NCBI RefSeq assembly: GCF_009768885.1
Contig: NZ_WSQA01000002.1
Coordinates: 124,001 to 188,000 of the forward strand
Source: Sphingobacterium humi
Lineage (GTDB): Bacteria; Bacteroidota; Bacteroidia; Sphingobacteriales; Sphingobacteriaceae
Reading direction: 5' to 3'
DNA: 64,000 nucleotides
How positions within the stretch are numbered: the stretch's first letter is position 1; the number at the start of each line of letters is the position of its first letter. Shown piece after piece: positions 7,619-16,851 of this stretch. Under the pieces are notes generated by a model. That model was not told the DNA's origin. It was given only the letters and a program-made list of their open reading frames with translations, and did not search any database. The position numbers and the translations under genes were made by a program.

Positions 7619-9241
7619 TTATTGCATATAAACAACTTGGCTACAGCGCTCTGCTACAGTTAAATCATGCGTTACATAAATGACCACCTTATCCTTTCCT
7701 GCTAGCAGGAGTCGATCTAATAAGGTTTGGGTGGTTTCAGCATCTAAGGCGGAGGTTACTTCATCAAATAACCAAATGGTCGCATCCTTTAGTAAGGCGC
7801 GTGCTAAGGCAATGCGCTGGGCCTGCCCTTCAGAAAGACCATATCCAGATTCACCAATATCCGTATCTAAACCCTCTGGAAGCTGATGAACAAATTCAGC
7901 GCAGCTTAAATAAAGCACCTCTTTTATTTTATTTTCGGTGATCTCTGGATGGATCATGAGGTTCTCGCGGATTGTACCAGCAAAAAGCTTATCACCTTGC
8001 GGAACATAAGCAATATTTATCCGATGGTTTCGGTTTAATGGAATACGTTTGCCTGCTGCTTCTAAATAAACCTGTCCGGAAATCGGGTTCACCATCGTTA
8101 ATAACAAGCGAATAAGCGTAGTTTTTCCTTTTCCACTCGATCCGATAATGGCGGTTGGTTGCCCTGATATGGCCTTCATCGTAAAGTTGTCGATAATGAG
8201 GTTATCCTCATATTGAAAGGAAAGATTATTGATATGTAAAGCAGCAACATCAGGCAAAACCTCAGGTTGTTCCTCCGCTTCCAATTCGGTACCTAATAGT
8301 TCATCTACCCGATCTACAGACGTTCTAAACTTAATGAACACGGGAACAAAGCTCATTAAGGCCAATACCGGTGTTTGTATCCGGCCTACCAACTGTAAGA
8401 AGGCCGTCATCATCCCAAAAGTAATTTCTTGCTCTAACACCTTATAAACACCCCAAATAAAGGTTAATAAAAACCCGAAATTAACAGCTGCTTTTAACAG
8501 GGTTTGTGATTTGATGGAAAACGTCAGTAAATCCCCTTTTAAATCTTCAATAGACGCTTGCTGTTGTTCAATTTTATGCCATCTATTCTGTTGCAAACCT
8601 AAAGCCCTGATGACCATACGGAACCGAAGGTTCTCTTGAACAACTTGTGCAAGCTTACTTTCTGCTGTTTTCAAGTTGTGATTTAAGGTACGTAGTCTGC
8701 GAAAATAGACCTTGGAAAAGATAAATAAGGGGGTAATGGCTAAAATAATAAAGGCCAACATGGGATCCATGGACCAAAGCACAAAGAAAGAAGCAATCAA
8801 GCGAATTAAAGTTAATACAGAAGCGATACATGTTGCCCCGACCATTTGAACAACTTCATTGGCATCTGCGTTAATCCGTAATTGGATATCACCACTGTGC
8901 CACTTCTTGATGTAATTCCAAGTGGATAACATTTGCGATTTAACCAAACGATTCTGTAAATCGATCAACATATTAATGCGAGTCTTCTCATTGATCCAAA
9001 CCGATAAACTTTTAAAGATCAAGCCTAATATCACGACAACAACTCCGATAATCAGCACCATCTTGACCATTGCCCGATCTCCTTCGATGGCAAAATCAAT
9101 CGCTTGTTTGGAGAGAATAATAAAGTATAGCGAACTGGCAATGACAAGTAATTCCAACAGGAAATGTATTGCCAATTTCCCGTGGAAGCCTTCGGCCAAC
9201 TGCCAAGCCCATTTCAGCTGATATTTTAAGTTACTGTTCAT
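7619..9241 (-). CDS. ABC transporter, fused permease and ATPase
   Basis: 540 residues with about six membrane helices in the first 300 and an ATPase domain: Walker A GSSGKGKT (367-374), signature LSEGQ (469-473), Walker B IWLFDE (489-494) and switch His525. There is no amino-terminal C39 peptidase domain, so it resembles McjD/MsbA-type exporters and would not cleave a leader itself. The S24/S26-like peptidase in the same run of genes could do so. The gene follows the nucleotidyltransferase gene by 4 bp. Substrate unknown: a modified peptide or a lipid-linked product are the main options. Confidence 0.93.
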   Translation of the reverse strand: MNSNLKYQLKWAWQLAEGFHGKLAIHFLLELLVIASSLYFIILSKQAIDFAIEGDRAMVKMVLIIGVVVVILGLIFKSLSVWINEKTRINMLIDLQNRLVKSQMLSTWNYIKKWHSGDIQLRINADANEVVQMVGATCIASVLTLIRLIASFFVLWSMDPMLAFIILAITPLFIFSKVYFRRLRTLNHNLKTAESKLAQVVQENLRFRMVIRALGLQQNRWHKIEQQQASIEDLKGDLLTFSIKSQTLLKAAVNFGFLLTFIWGVYKVLEQEITFGMMTAFLQLVGRIQTPVLALMSFVPVFIKFRTSVDRVDELLGTELEAEEQPEVLPDVAALHINNLSFQYEDNLIIDNFTMKAISGQPTAIIGSSGKGKTTLIRLLLTMVNPISGQVYLEAAGKRIPLNRNHRINIAYVPQGDKLFAGTIRENLMIHPEITENKIKEVLYLSCAEFVHQLPEGLDTDIGESGYGLSEGQAQRIALARALLKDATIWLFDEVTSALDAETTQTLLDRLLLAGKDKVVIYVTHDLTVAERCSQVVYMQ

Positions 9242-9245
9242 AACC

Positions 9246-10340
9246 TTAATGGCTAAACCGGGATAAAAAGTGGACGATAGGGAATGATATTGCTTCTTTG
9301 GGTGCTACTGGCACATATTTTATAAAGCTTGAGAACAAACGTTTACCTATTTGTTGTCTTTTACCTGCGCGAAGTTCTTCGCTTTTATAGGCTTCATGAT
9401 GGAATCCAAAATTTCCTGCCAGCAGGATATCTTCTAGCATCCATTCGGCGTTATTATTTTTGTTTAAGGCAAAAGGCAAATAGGACTCTGCTAAGCCTAA
9501 GTTTTTCACCAAGATGTGGTGCAACAGATCAATCCATTTATGCAAGCCTGCTCGTTTATAAACCTGTTGTAACTCTCTCTCATCATACTGGTTTTTTAAG
9601 CTGAAATAGGCGCGTGCCGCATCGCACAATTGCCTCAAACCAATTCCGAAGGATAATAAATGCTTTAGAATATGCGCATTCACCTGCACGAGAGTTTCAA
9701 GAGCCGATGGTAAAGTAATAGTCTTTTCATTAACCTCCAGAGTTAATCGTTTCGGTTCTTCCTTTTTAGCCAGTTTCCCTAAAAAACCCTTTAAAAAAGG
9801 GTTATGAAGGTCGAACATCCGTTGATGATGCTCGATTTCGCAGTTATTCCAAACATAGCTTAAGCTATAACCCGCATCTTCTTGAACTGTGATGTCTTTC
9901 GAATGTAAAGCCGCTGCCACCTTGCTGTAATCTTTACGATTTTCGAAATACCAATCGATATCTCCTGACACACGTCGCGAAGGCTCCTCATAATACTGTG
10001 CAAGCCCCTGCCCTTTTAATAAAATTGGGGATACTTGGATCTGGCTAAAAAAATGTATCTGATCCACAAGAATCTGATTCATCCAGTTGTTACGCATCGC
10101 CAACTTCTCGACGCGGACGATCCATTTTAACAAGATTGATTTTTGGGGTTGTAAGTTTTGTGGCAATTGTTGGATACCATCGAATAAAACGCCTTCCACG
10201 GTTTGATGAACTGCCCATAGGTAAACCAGCTCCCAATCCGATTCAGACAATGGGAAATTCTCCAAATGTTGCACAGGTTTATTCCATAAACCGCTCTGCA
10301 ATAAAGTAAAGAATACTTGTTTTATCTTTTGTTCGTTCAT
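9246..10340 (-). CDS. Nucleotidyltransferase family protein (NTP_transf_5-like)
   Basis: The 364-residue protein (ATG at 10340; a TTG one codon earlier is less likely) shows ILLKGQGLAQYY followed by RRVSGDIDWYFE. This is the G-S/K...DxD core of the uncharacterised nucleotidyltransferase group found beside PqqD and HprK-like kinases. The rest is helical, with several Trp/His residues. It may transfer a nucleotide to a peptide or protein hydroxyl, but the substrate is not known for the family. It starts 9 bp after the pqqD-like gene. Confidence 0.8.
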   Translation of the reverse strand: MNEQKIKQVFFTLLQSGLWNKPVQHLENFPLSESDWELVYLWAVHQTVEGVLFDGIQQLPQNLQPQKSILLKWIVRVEKLAMRNNWMNQILVDQIHFFSQIQVSPILLKGQGLAQYYEEPSRRVSGDIDWYFENRKDYSKVAAALHSKDITVQEDAGYSLSYVWNNCEIEHHQRMFDLHNPFLKGFLGKLAKKEEPKRLTLEVNEKTITLPSALETLVQVNAHILKHLLSFGIGLRQLCDAARAYFSLKNQYDERELQQVYKRAGLHKWIDLLHHILVKNLGLAESYLPFALNKNNNAEWMLEDILLAGNFGFHHEAYKSEELRAGKRQQIGKRLFSSFIKYVPVAPKEAISFPIVHFLSRFSH

Positions 10341-10349
10341 CAAATGATT

Positions 10350-10619
10350 TTATTCAACGATTAAACCGCCGGATTTAAAATCTGCTAACAATTTTTCGGC
10401 GTCTTCACGAGCCAGTTCAGGTTCTACTTCAAAAGTAGTTAAGAGAATAGCGACAACTGTATCTACTGTAAAATCTTTATCAAGCAACTCTTCCCAAACT
10501 AACACAGCAGACTCATTTAAAGTAAAAACTTTGGACAGGTCTACCATGTCTTGTCCAGGATCAACAATAATATACTCGCCTGCAATATTCCTTAATTTTA
10601 AATCTGCTCTTAACTTCAT
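10350..10619 (-). CDS. PqqD family peptide-binding protein
   Basis: This 89-residue protein has the PqqD pattern: an amino-terminal strand region (LKLRNIAGEYIIVDPG), the segment VFTLNESAVLVWEELLDKDFTVDTV and a carboxy helical part (DAEKLLADFKSGGLIVE). PqqD proteins are the RiPP recognition element that binds leader peptides and presents them to modifying enzymes. Free-standing PqqD beside an HprK-like kinase, nucleotidyltransferase and ABC exporter suggests a peptide or protein substrate here too. It lies 6 bp after the peptidase gene. There is no radical SAM enzyme or lasso cyclase nearby. Confidence 0.9.
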   Translation of the reverse strand: MKLRADLKLRNIAGEYIIVDPGQDMVDLSKVFTLNESAVLVWEELLDKDFTVDTVVAILLTTFEVEPELAREDAEKLLADFKSGGLIVE

Positions 10620-10625
10620 AACTAA

Positions 10626-11075
10626 TTACCTAATGATCTTGGAAACTACACGGCGCAACGGACGTAAATAATAGTATAATGTCGATTTGACGATACTTTT
10701 TCTGCTATACAAGTGGAGCTGCTTCTGGCCTCGAAATCCTTGCAAGACCTTGGCTAATAATTCACTTTTTGAAACCTCTTCAATAAGTTGTAAATTATTA
10801 TCACCAATTAAAAAAACAGTATCTCCTTTAATTCGGCGGATCCGATGTAATATATACTGTTTTTTATACCTGGCTAATACAATATCTCCCGGTTGTATGT
10901 TGTCTAAATCGACTGCCTCTAGCAGCACCTGATCACCATAACGCAGGAAAGGAAGCATGCTGTTACCGATAACATTAATTTTCACAGTTTTACCTGAGCG
11001 GATATCGCTTAAAATCTCAGCAAAGAAAACTTCATTGTTAATTTGAATTTTTCGATGACCAAGTGTTTCATCCAT
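10626..11075 (-). CDS. S24/S26-family serine peptidase, soluble
   Basis: From the ATG at 11075 the protein has 149 residues. It shows VIGNSMLPFLRYGDQV with the catalytic Ser39 (GNSM) and PGDIVLARYKKQYILHRI with His77. This Ser/His pairing resembles SipW/Sec11-type signal peptidases rather than the Ser/Lys of LepB. There is no amino-terminal membrane helix, so it probably works in the cytoplasm. An alternative TTG start at 11120 would add 15 residues, but it sits only 18 bp from a -7 box, so I prefer the ATG. It opens the run peptidase-PqqD-nucleotidyltransferase-ABC-kinase and may remove a leader from a peptide precursor. A LexA-like regulator is less likely as no DNA-binding domain is present. 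Confidence 0.8.
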   Translation of the reverse strand: MDETLGHRKIQINNEVFFAEILSDIRSGKTVKINVIGNSMLPFLRYGDQVLLEAVDLDNIQPGDIVLARYKKQYILHRIRRIKGDTVFLIGDNNLQLIEEVSKSELLAKVLQGFRGQKQLHLYSRKSIVKSTLYYYLRPLRRVVSKIIR

Positions 11076-11137
11076 TGTTAAGTAATATCTAGTATCTAAA
11101 ACTGTAAATTGTCGTGACAACCTTTGTTTCTAAGCCA

Positions 11138-11145
11138 CAAACATA
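11138..11145 (-). promoter_or_regulatory. Candidate internal -7 box TATGTTTG before the peptidase gene
   Basis: In the 80-bp gap after the GT4 gene the minus strand reads TATGTTTG, a full TAnnTTTG match and identical to the box before the small peptide at 2831-3019. It would allow the peptidase-to-Wzc genes to be transcribed apart from the glycosyltransferases. No clear -33 element. Confidence 0.4.
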
Positions 11146-11155
11146 CCTATCCGTA

Positions 11156-12274
11156 TTAATTCGATAAAATCTGTTTATATAATTGTAAACTTTTATCTAC
11201 CATATTGGCGAGGGTAAAATTTGATTGAAATCTATTTTTTCCTGCAACTACTAATTTATTGAAATATTCCTTATTTTCGGTAATGATTTTTATCGCATTT
11301 GCGATCGCTAAACCGTCTTCAATAGGTACTATAAGTCCTGATTCATCTTTTTTATTTACCCAACTTACACCCGACTCTGGGATATCCGTGGAAACTATTG
11401 GTTTACCACAAGACATGGCTTCCAATTGAACGATACCAAAGGCCTCTGTTTTTATGATAGAGCTTAAGCAGAATAAAGTGGATGCACCATAATAACTAGG
11501 GATATCCTCGTCGGCAATAAATCCCAAGAGTTTCACCTTATCCTGAAGTTGATATTCGGCGATTTGCTGCTCTAATTCCTCCTTTAAAGGGCCCTTCCCT
11601 CCTATTAAAACCACATAAGAGTCATCTAAGTGCCGGGCAGCATCAATTAGATATCGGAATCCCTTGTATTCAACCAAGCGACCTAAGGAAAATATTATTT
11701 TACGATGATTATAGCTTTCCTGGATTTTTTTGGCCGAGGCTTGGTCATAGGTCATGGCTGGGATACCAATGGGTATATAATCTATTTTATGTTGAAAGTT
11801 TTTGAGGAATGGGGATTGCGCAACATATACGGGAGTAGTACCAACAATAAGATCGGCACGTTTCAACAACCAGTTTTGCAGGGGTTTATAGGCTTTCAGC
11901 AACATTTTTTGTTTTAAGATATCACTGTGCCAATGTAACATCACTTTGCCTTTATAACCGCTTAAAAACAAGGCTAAAGTCGCCATAGGGTCTGGGTGAT
12001 GGATATGGATAATATCGTAATCTTTAGCGATGCTCCTCAGCTTGCCTATCATATCAGGCGCCAGCATGGTGGCGGCAAGCTTTACCTTGGTAGGCATGAC
12101 CATGAGTTTTGCAAAAGGATTGAGCTGTATGGTTGAAGCAGGATAGTCTTCTGTGGAAGCACAGAGCATATCGCAATGAACCTGCTGCGCGGAAAGACCG
12201 AGCATGAGGTCGTACATTACTTTCTCTACCCCTCCCCGGATTGGATAGAATTTACCTATTTGCAGAATTTTCAT
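11156..12274 (-). CDS. Glycosyltransferase family 4
   Basis: 372 residues of GT-B fold. The amino end has PIRGGVEKVMYDL and the HHPDPMATLAL motif; the donor-binding half has SLGRLVEYKG and the E-x7-E motif EAFGIVQLE followed by AMSCGKPIVST. Such retaining enzymes add one sugar to the lipid-linked repeat unit in the cytoplasm. It overlaps the acyltransferase gene upstream by 4 bp (ATGA). The sugar donor cannot be read from the sequence. Confidence 0.92.
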   Translation of the reverse strand: MKILQIGKFYPIRGGVEKVMYDLMLGLSAQQVHCDMLCASTEDYPASTIQLNPFAKLMVMPTKVKLAATMLAPDMIGKLRSIAKDYDIIHIHHPDPMATLALFLSGYKGKVMLHWHSDILKQKMLLKAYKPLQNWLLKRADLIVGTTPVYVAQSPFLKNFQHKIDYIPIGIPAMTYDQASAKKIQESYNHRKIIFSLGRLVEYKGFRYLIDAARHLDDSYVVLIGGKGPLKEELEQQIAEYQLQDKVKLLGFIADEDIPSYYGASTLFCLSSIIKTEAFGIVQLEAMSCGKPIVSTDIPESGVSWVNKKDESGLIVPIEDGLAIANAIKIITENKEYFNKLVVAGKNRFQSNFTLANMVDKSLQLYKQILSN

Positions 12275-13269
12275 GGGTTTAATATTTTTTTTGCGAGCTG
12301 ATTGAATATAAAGGCAGAAATAATAGAAAATAAAACGACGCTGATGGAAAAGATATAGTCATTGTCAAGATGTATAGTTTTACCTCTTAATAAAAACATC
12401 CAAGCGCCATGCAAAAGATATATTTCGTAGGATATACTACCTAAAAATAATAAAACCTTATTCTTAAGCGAAATAAAACTTACGAGATAAACTAAAGCTA
12501 TGGGAATAATAACATAGGCTAAAGGAAACAAAAGCTCGATTTTACTTTTTACAATAAGCAATAACAAAACGCAAATAGACGGAACAATCAGCAATGGCCA
12601 TTTCTGTTGCTTAGTAAGTTTTAATAATTTGTCTTCATACAACTTATAATACATCCCGGTAGGGAAAGCTAAAGCACAAATCCACCATTCTCTTCCGTAA
12701 CCTAAGTTTCGTAGCATAAAGATAAATGCAACGGTCAAGAGAAGGAGGATAAATAATTTCAAGTATAATCCTAATTTGGAATTTAGAAATACAAGGTAAA
12801 AAAGCAAGTAAAAACCAATGATAGCATATGCATACCAAGAAAAAGGTAAAGGAGTTATCCCGTAAAGGAATAAATTTTGAAAGATTCCCTCGGGGAACAT
12901 TTGCTTATCTAAATATTCAAAAATCAGATAAACAGCTGTCACCAATAATAGTGGAAAGACAATTCGCCATATTTTAGATGGGATAAAGTTATTTAAATAA
13001 CTATCTCCTTTTTTTTGATAAGATGCTAATAAACCATATCCAGAAATGCATAGAAATAATGACACTATAGGTGCGCCCCAAAAATCAAAAGGAGATAAGA
13101 AAGTCACATGCCCTATAGTTGTTAAATGATAAAGGATAATTAAAATGGCTAAAACACCTTTTAGGTTATTTACTTGATCTAAAGAAAAAGGCTTGATTTC
13201 ACCATTTTTTAGTGTTACAATCAATGCGTTTGCATATAAAAACACAATAAGGAGAGCAAAGGAGATCAT
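12271..13269 (-). CDS. Membrane acyltransferase 3 family
   Basis: A 332-residue protein with about ten membrane helices. It starts with LKGVLAILIILYHLTTIGH, where the His is the conserved residue of the acyltransferase 3 family, then FDFWGAPIVSLFLCISGYGL. Family members move acetyl or other acyl groups onto exported sugars, so this one probably O-acylates the polysaccharide. It overlaps the GT4 gene by 4 bp and lies 3 bp after the preceding glycosyltransferase gene. Confidence 0.9.
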   Translation of the reverse strand: MISFALLIVFLYANALIVTLKNGEIKPFSLDQVNNLKGVLAILIILYHLTTIGHVTFLSPFDFWGAPIVSLFLCISGYGLLASYQKKGDSYLNNFIPSKIWRIVFPLLLVTAVYLIFEYLDKQMFPEGIFQNLFLYGITPLPFSWYAYAIIGFYLLFYLVFLNSKLGLYLKLFILLLLTVAFIFMLRNLGYGREWWICALAFPTGMYYKLYEDKLLKLTKQQKWPLLIVPSICVLLLLIVKSKIELLFPLAYVIIPIALVYLVSFISLKNKVLLFLGSISYEIYLLHGAWMFLLRGKTIHLDNDYIFSISVVLFSIISAFIFNQLAKKILNP

Positions 13270-13272
13270 ATT

Positions 13273-14388
13273 TTATTTTAATAAAATAGAAAACAATTGT
13301 TCCCAAGATTTTGATACCGGCTCTTCTAGATTTTTCTCTGGAACGGTTGAAAAAACACCCTTTTTCTGTTCAATAAAAGCTAGCATTAACTCAGCAAGTT
13401 CCTGAGGATTTTCCGAGTTAAAGAAGGCAGCATTTGATGTGGAGGCAGCTGTTTCTTTGGCATAGGGTAAATTTGCTAATAGCATAGGTTTTTTAAAACT
13501 AGCAAACTCCGTGATGGGTAATCCCCAAGTTTCTACTTTTGAAGGAAAAACTAAGCAAGACGCCTCATTATACAGTTTGAACATGCTTTTTCTATCTTGA
13601 AATCCTTCCCATTTTATTTGTTTTACAGAACCCCATTTTTTATACAACCATTTTGAATAGGCATTCTCTGTCCCATCTATAGTGAGTTTAACATTAAATT
13701 CACTATCTGTGTTTATAGCCAGAATGCGAGTCGCCTCGCATAAACATTCAAAGTTTTTATGACTGTTTGGCGAAGCTGCGTATATAAAGGATGGTATTTC
13801 AACTGTACCCTCTGAAGGTTTGATAGACCAATTATTGTCTGAATTCTCCGTAGGAAGTGCAACAATAATTTTGTCTTTCGCAAGTCCAAACATCCTTTTA
13901 AAGGCATCTTTTATCCATTGTTGTTGAACAATGACAAATAGATTTCGATGAATTCCTTTTTGATAGATAAGCTTTGAAAACAAGGAAAAACCTACAATTT
14001 TGGGAGCAAATAAGATTTCTTTAAATTTCCAATGATAGAAAGGAAAAGGATTATGACAATATACAGCTTGGCGCTCAGCAATTACATTCGGAGTGGTATC
14101 ATGTAAGGATAACCAAAGAAAAACAGGACCAATTTGTTTGGAAATTTTATTTAAGCTTATATACTCATACCAGAGCCTATTTAACCAGCTTTTTTTTGGC
14201 CATTTATTTTCAATATATTCAATGTAAGGATAATATGCTAAATCCTTATCATAAACGACAGCAATTATCCTATAATCCCCCTCTTTATTTAAACTGGACA
14301 AATAGCTTAAACAATCTCTTAAAATGGTCAGTGTCCCACCAACATTTAAGTTTACAGCTGATACAACAATGGTTTTCTTTTTTTCCAA
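13273..14388 (-). CDS. Glycosyltransferase, GT4-like
   Basis: 371 residues. VVSAVNLNVGGTLTILRDCL at the amino end is a glycine-rich acceptor loop; the donor half has IYAASPNSHKNFECL and the E-x7-E motif ETWGLPITE, then FKKPMLLANLPYAKE. Likely a cytoplasmic transferase acting on the repeat unit. The gene ends 3 bp before the acyltransferase start. Confidence 0.9.
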   Translation of the reverse strand: MEKKKTIVVSAVNLNVGGTLTILRDCLSYLSSLNKEGDYRIIAVVYDKDLAYYPYIEYIENKWPKKSWLNRLWYEYISLNKISKQIGPVFLWLSLHDTTPNVIAERQAVYCHNPFPFYHWKFKEILFAPKIVGFSLFSKLIYQKGIHRNLFVIVQQQWIKDAFKRMFGLAKDKIIVALPTENSDNNWSIKPSEGTVEIPSFIYAASPNSHKNFECLCEATRILAINTDSEFNVKLTIDGTENAYSKWLYKKWGSVKQIKWEGFQDRKSMFKLYNEASCLVFPSKVETWGLPITEFASFKKPMLLANLPYAKETAASTSNAAFFNSENPQELAELMLAFIEQKKGVFSTVPEKNLEEPVSKSWEQLFSILLK

Positions 14389-14413
14389 AATATCAATCTT
14401 CTATTATTTAATA

Positions 14414-15541
14414 TTAATCAGATAAACCATCAAAGAGTTTCATCCACAAGTGCATTACTTTATCTTCTGAAAAATTAGAAGCCATTAATTTAGCTTCCTT
14501 TCCCATAGTTTTTCGGAGTTCCTTATTCTCAATTAGGGAGATTATGCCTTTTGCCAATCCATTTATATCCCCTACAGGAAATAGCATACCATTTTTCCCT
14601 TCCTCTATAATATCTCTTGGACCACATTTACAGGCATATGCCAACAAAGGTAATCCACATACTTGTGCCTCAATTAATACCATTCCAAACCCCTCATACC
14701 TGGAAGTCATAACAACCATACTTTTATTTAAATAGGCATTTCTGATATCTTTTACTGGTTCATGGAGTATAATCACGTTTTCCAATCCATAGGCTTTTAT
14801 ACGTTGGATATAAGATTGTAATAATGGCCCATGCCCATATATATCCAATACCCAATCTGGATGACTTAAATTCACGATTTTCCAGGTGTCAATCAACTCA
14901 TCAAATCCCTTTTGGTAATCGAATCTACCTACAGCGATTGCATGTTTCTGTTGTAAATTTGAAACAATGTCAGACTCAAATGAATTAGCGTTAGGGATTA
15001 CCTCCATATTTTTCATATTTCCCCAAAGCTTTTTATCTTCTTGAGTCAACACGACGAACTTTTTATATTTCGCAGCAGTAATAGCATCTTGCTTACTTCT
15101 ATATCGATCAATAGCTCCCCAAAATCCTTTACGCCCATACTGGATGCGCTTAAATCGTGAAAAGTGGATTTCCAACAGCTTTTCACTCCCGTCAGAAATG
15201 CTATGTAAAAAACTTACATCATGATCAAACATAGATATAACAACATCAGCTTTTAATTCCTTTAAAGCTGCTTCCAACTTTTTCTTATGTAATCGCTGTT
15301 TACTTGGATAACTCCAAACTTTAGATAATAAGCTTTTATTGTTATTCAAATCGTAATTGATATCTAAATCAATATGTTTAATCTGAGGGTCAAAAGAAAA
15401 AAATGTATTTCTGTTTCTTTGGTCCGTTGTAATAATTACTATTTCATAGCCATGTTTTTGTAAATAGTTCGCTTTATTGGCTAATACCCTTTCCATTCCC
15501 CCAGAATTAAAAATTCCAGAAATACAATAAACTATTTTCAT
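14414..15541 (-). CDS. Glycosyltransferase family 4
   Basis: 375 residues. MKIVYCISGIFNSGGMERVL is the usual start of GT4 enzymes of this group (SGGMERV loop). The donor half has AIAVGRFDYQKGFDELI and EGFGMVLIE (E-x7-E) followed by AQVCGLPLLAY. The start overlaps the end of the polymerase-like gene by 4 bp. Adds one sugar to the repeat unit; donor unknown. Confidence 0.93.
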   Translation of the reverse strand: MKIVYCISGIFNSGGMERVLANKANYLQKHGYEIVIITTDQRNRNTFFSFDPQIKHIDLDINYDLNNNKSLLSKVWSYPSKQRLHKKKLEAALKELKADVVISMFDHDVSFLHSISDGSEKLLEIHFSRFKRIQYGRKGFWGAIDRYRSKQDAITAAKYKKFVVLTQEDKKLWGNMKNMEVIPNANSFESDIVSNLQQKHAIAVGRFDYQKGFDELIDTWKIVNLSHPDWVLDIYGHGPLLQSYIQRIKAYGLENVIILHEPVKDIRNAYLNKSMVVMTSRYEGFGMVLIEAQVCGLPLLAYACKCGPRDIIEEGKNGMLFPVGDINGLAKGIISLIENKELRKTMGKEAKLMASNFSEDKVMHLWMKLFDGLSD

Positions 15542-16851
15542 TGAGCTACCTTTCTTTCATTATTCATGCAATAGAACAGCGCATATATTAGGAACAAATC
15601 TGTCGAAACCTTAAGCCAAATAATAAAAGTTAATGCCAATAAAAAAATAAAGAACAACCTATATTTGGGAAATTTTAGTGCACAGATCCACGCATTTACA
15701 ATAAAAAAGATAGAGAATGTCACTAACCCAAGCAAACCAGAATAAAAGATGAATCGACAGTAGCCAATATCAGTACCTGCAAAAAACCAGTTCGCAAATT
15801 GCGCCTTTCCGATAACCCAGGTTTGATAATCATCAATATCTGGCCATCTCCACATTTCTGAATTCAACCTTTCCGTCGAACCTGTGGTCCAAACACCTGT
15901 TTCCAACCAATTAAAAAATCCTTCAAACCCAAACCTTAATTGTTCCCGAAATTCTAAGTTGGTGTTATAAAAATAAATTGACAATAATAGAAGAATAATG
16001 GAAACCACGAATATTAACCCCCAACTTTTTAATACAGAGAATCGAATATCACTTTTGAAAATATTTGAACTTATTAACAGATATCCCAGTCCCATGGCTA
16101 GACCCACTGTAGTAGTTCGTGAAATCATATTTCCAATGACACTAATTACAAAAAAGGAGAACCAATAAAATAGAATTAAAGATCTTCTATTCTCTCCATC
16201 AAATTCATTTTTCAGTATGGCACATAATCCAATTAGTATAATAGAAAAACGTGTGCCGGCAACATCAATAGCGGCCCCAATTCCATATAAGCGATCTACC
16301 TCATTTAAAAATTTTACATCAGCAACTGTATCTTGAGAAATGTATCTGTCGACAATCGTTTTTACCGTTTCATTATTATCGATTAAAAGGGCTAAAAAAC
16401 ATTGAACTACACATACTGCAATTAAATAATGAAAAAGAGTTTTGAAATTGAAGGTTTTATGATACAATTCTAATACAAAAATTGTGGTATAAGCACCTAA
16501 TAGCCAAGTGGCAAAAGAAATCCAATAATTTGCATAACTAAGGTCACTGGAATTATTAACCTCAACAGAAATAAAACCAATAATACTAAAAATGACTGCA
16601 ATGCCTATTGCGGGAAATAGTTCTTTATTAATAAGAACCGCACCTTGCCGAATGAATTGAACCGCCAAAATCAAAACAGCAAATACAGCAAGGATGACCT
16701 TGGTATTTAAGCCCTTTGGAAGAAAAGTAAATTCGAAAGGAAAAAAATAGGTACTAACTAATATGCCTAGTAAGATAGATGTGATAATTACACTTAGCTT
16801 ACTGGGTTCTGACTTAATGCCAGAATAATTCTTATTTATAGATAATTCCAT
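15538..16851 (-). CDS. O-antigen/exopolysaccharide polymerase-like membrane protein (Wzy-like)
   Basis: 437 residues with about eleven to twelve membrane helices and a long periplasmic loop near residues 305-360 (FREQLRFGFEGFFNWLETG, then a stretch with several Trp, Asp and Arg residues). This layout fits the Wzy/O-antigen ligase family, whose sequences are poorly conserved. In this locus it is the only candidate for the polymerase that joins flipped repeat units. It overlaps the GT2 gene by 20 bp and the GT4 gene by 4 bp. Confidence 0.8.
   Translation of the reverse strand: MELSINKNYSGIKSEPSKLSVIITSILLGILVSTYFFPFEFTFLPKGLNTKVILAVFAVLILAVQFIRQGAVLINKELFPAIGIAVIFSIIGFISVEVNNSSDLSYANYWISFATWLLGAYTTIFVLELYHKTFNFKTLFHYLIAVCVVQCFLALLIDNNETVKTIVDRYISQDTVADVKFLNEVDRLYGIGAAIDVAGTRFSIILIGLCAILKNEFDGENRRSLILFYWFSFFVISVIGNMISRTTTVGLAMGLGYLLISSNIFKSDIRFSVLKSWGLIFVVSIILLLLSIYFYNTNLEFREQLRFGFEGFFNWLETGVWTTGSTERLNSEMWRWPDIDDYQTWVIGKAQFANWFFAGTDIGYCRFIFYSGLLGLVTFSIFFIVNAWICALKFPKYRLFFIFLLALTFIIWLKVSTDLFLIYALFYCMNNERKVAQ

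Noticed and set aside
6659..11075. Lasso-peptide gene cluster
   Set aside because: PqqD, kinase and ABC exporter fit, but the asparagine-synthetase-like cyclase and the transglutaminase-type protease are missing and no typical precursor lies in the cluster.
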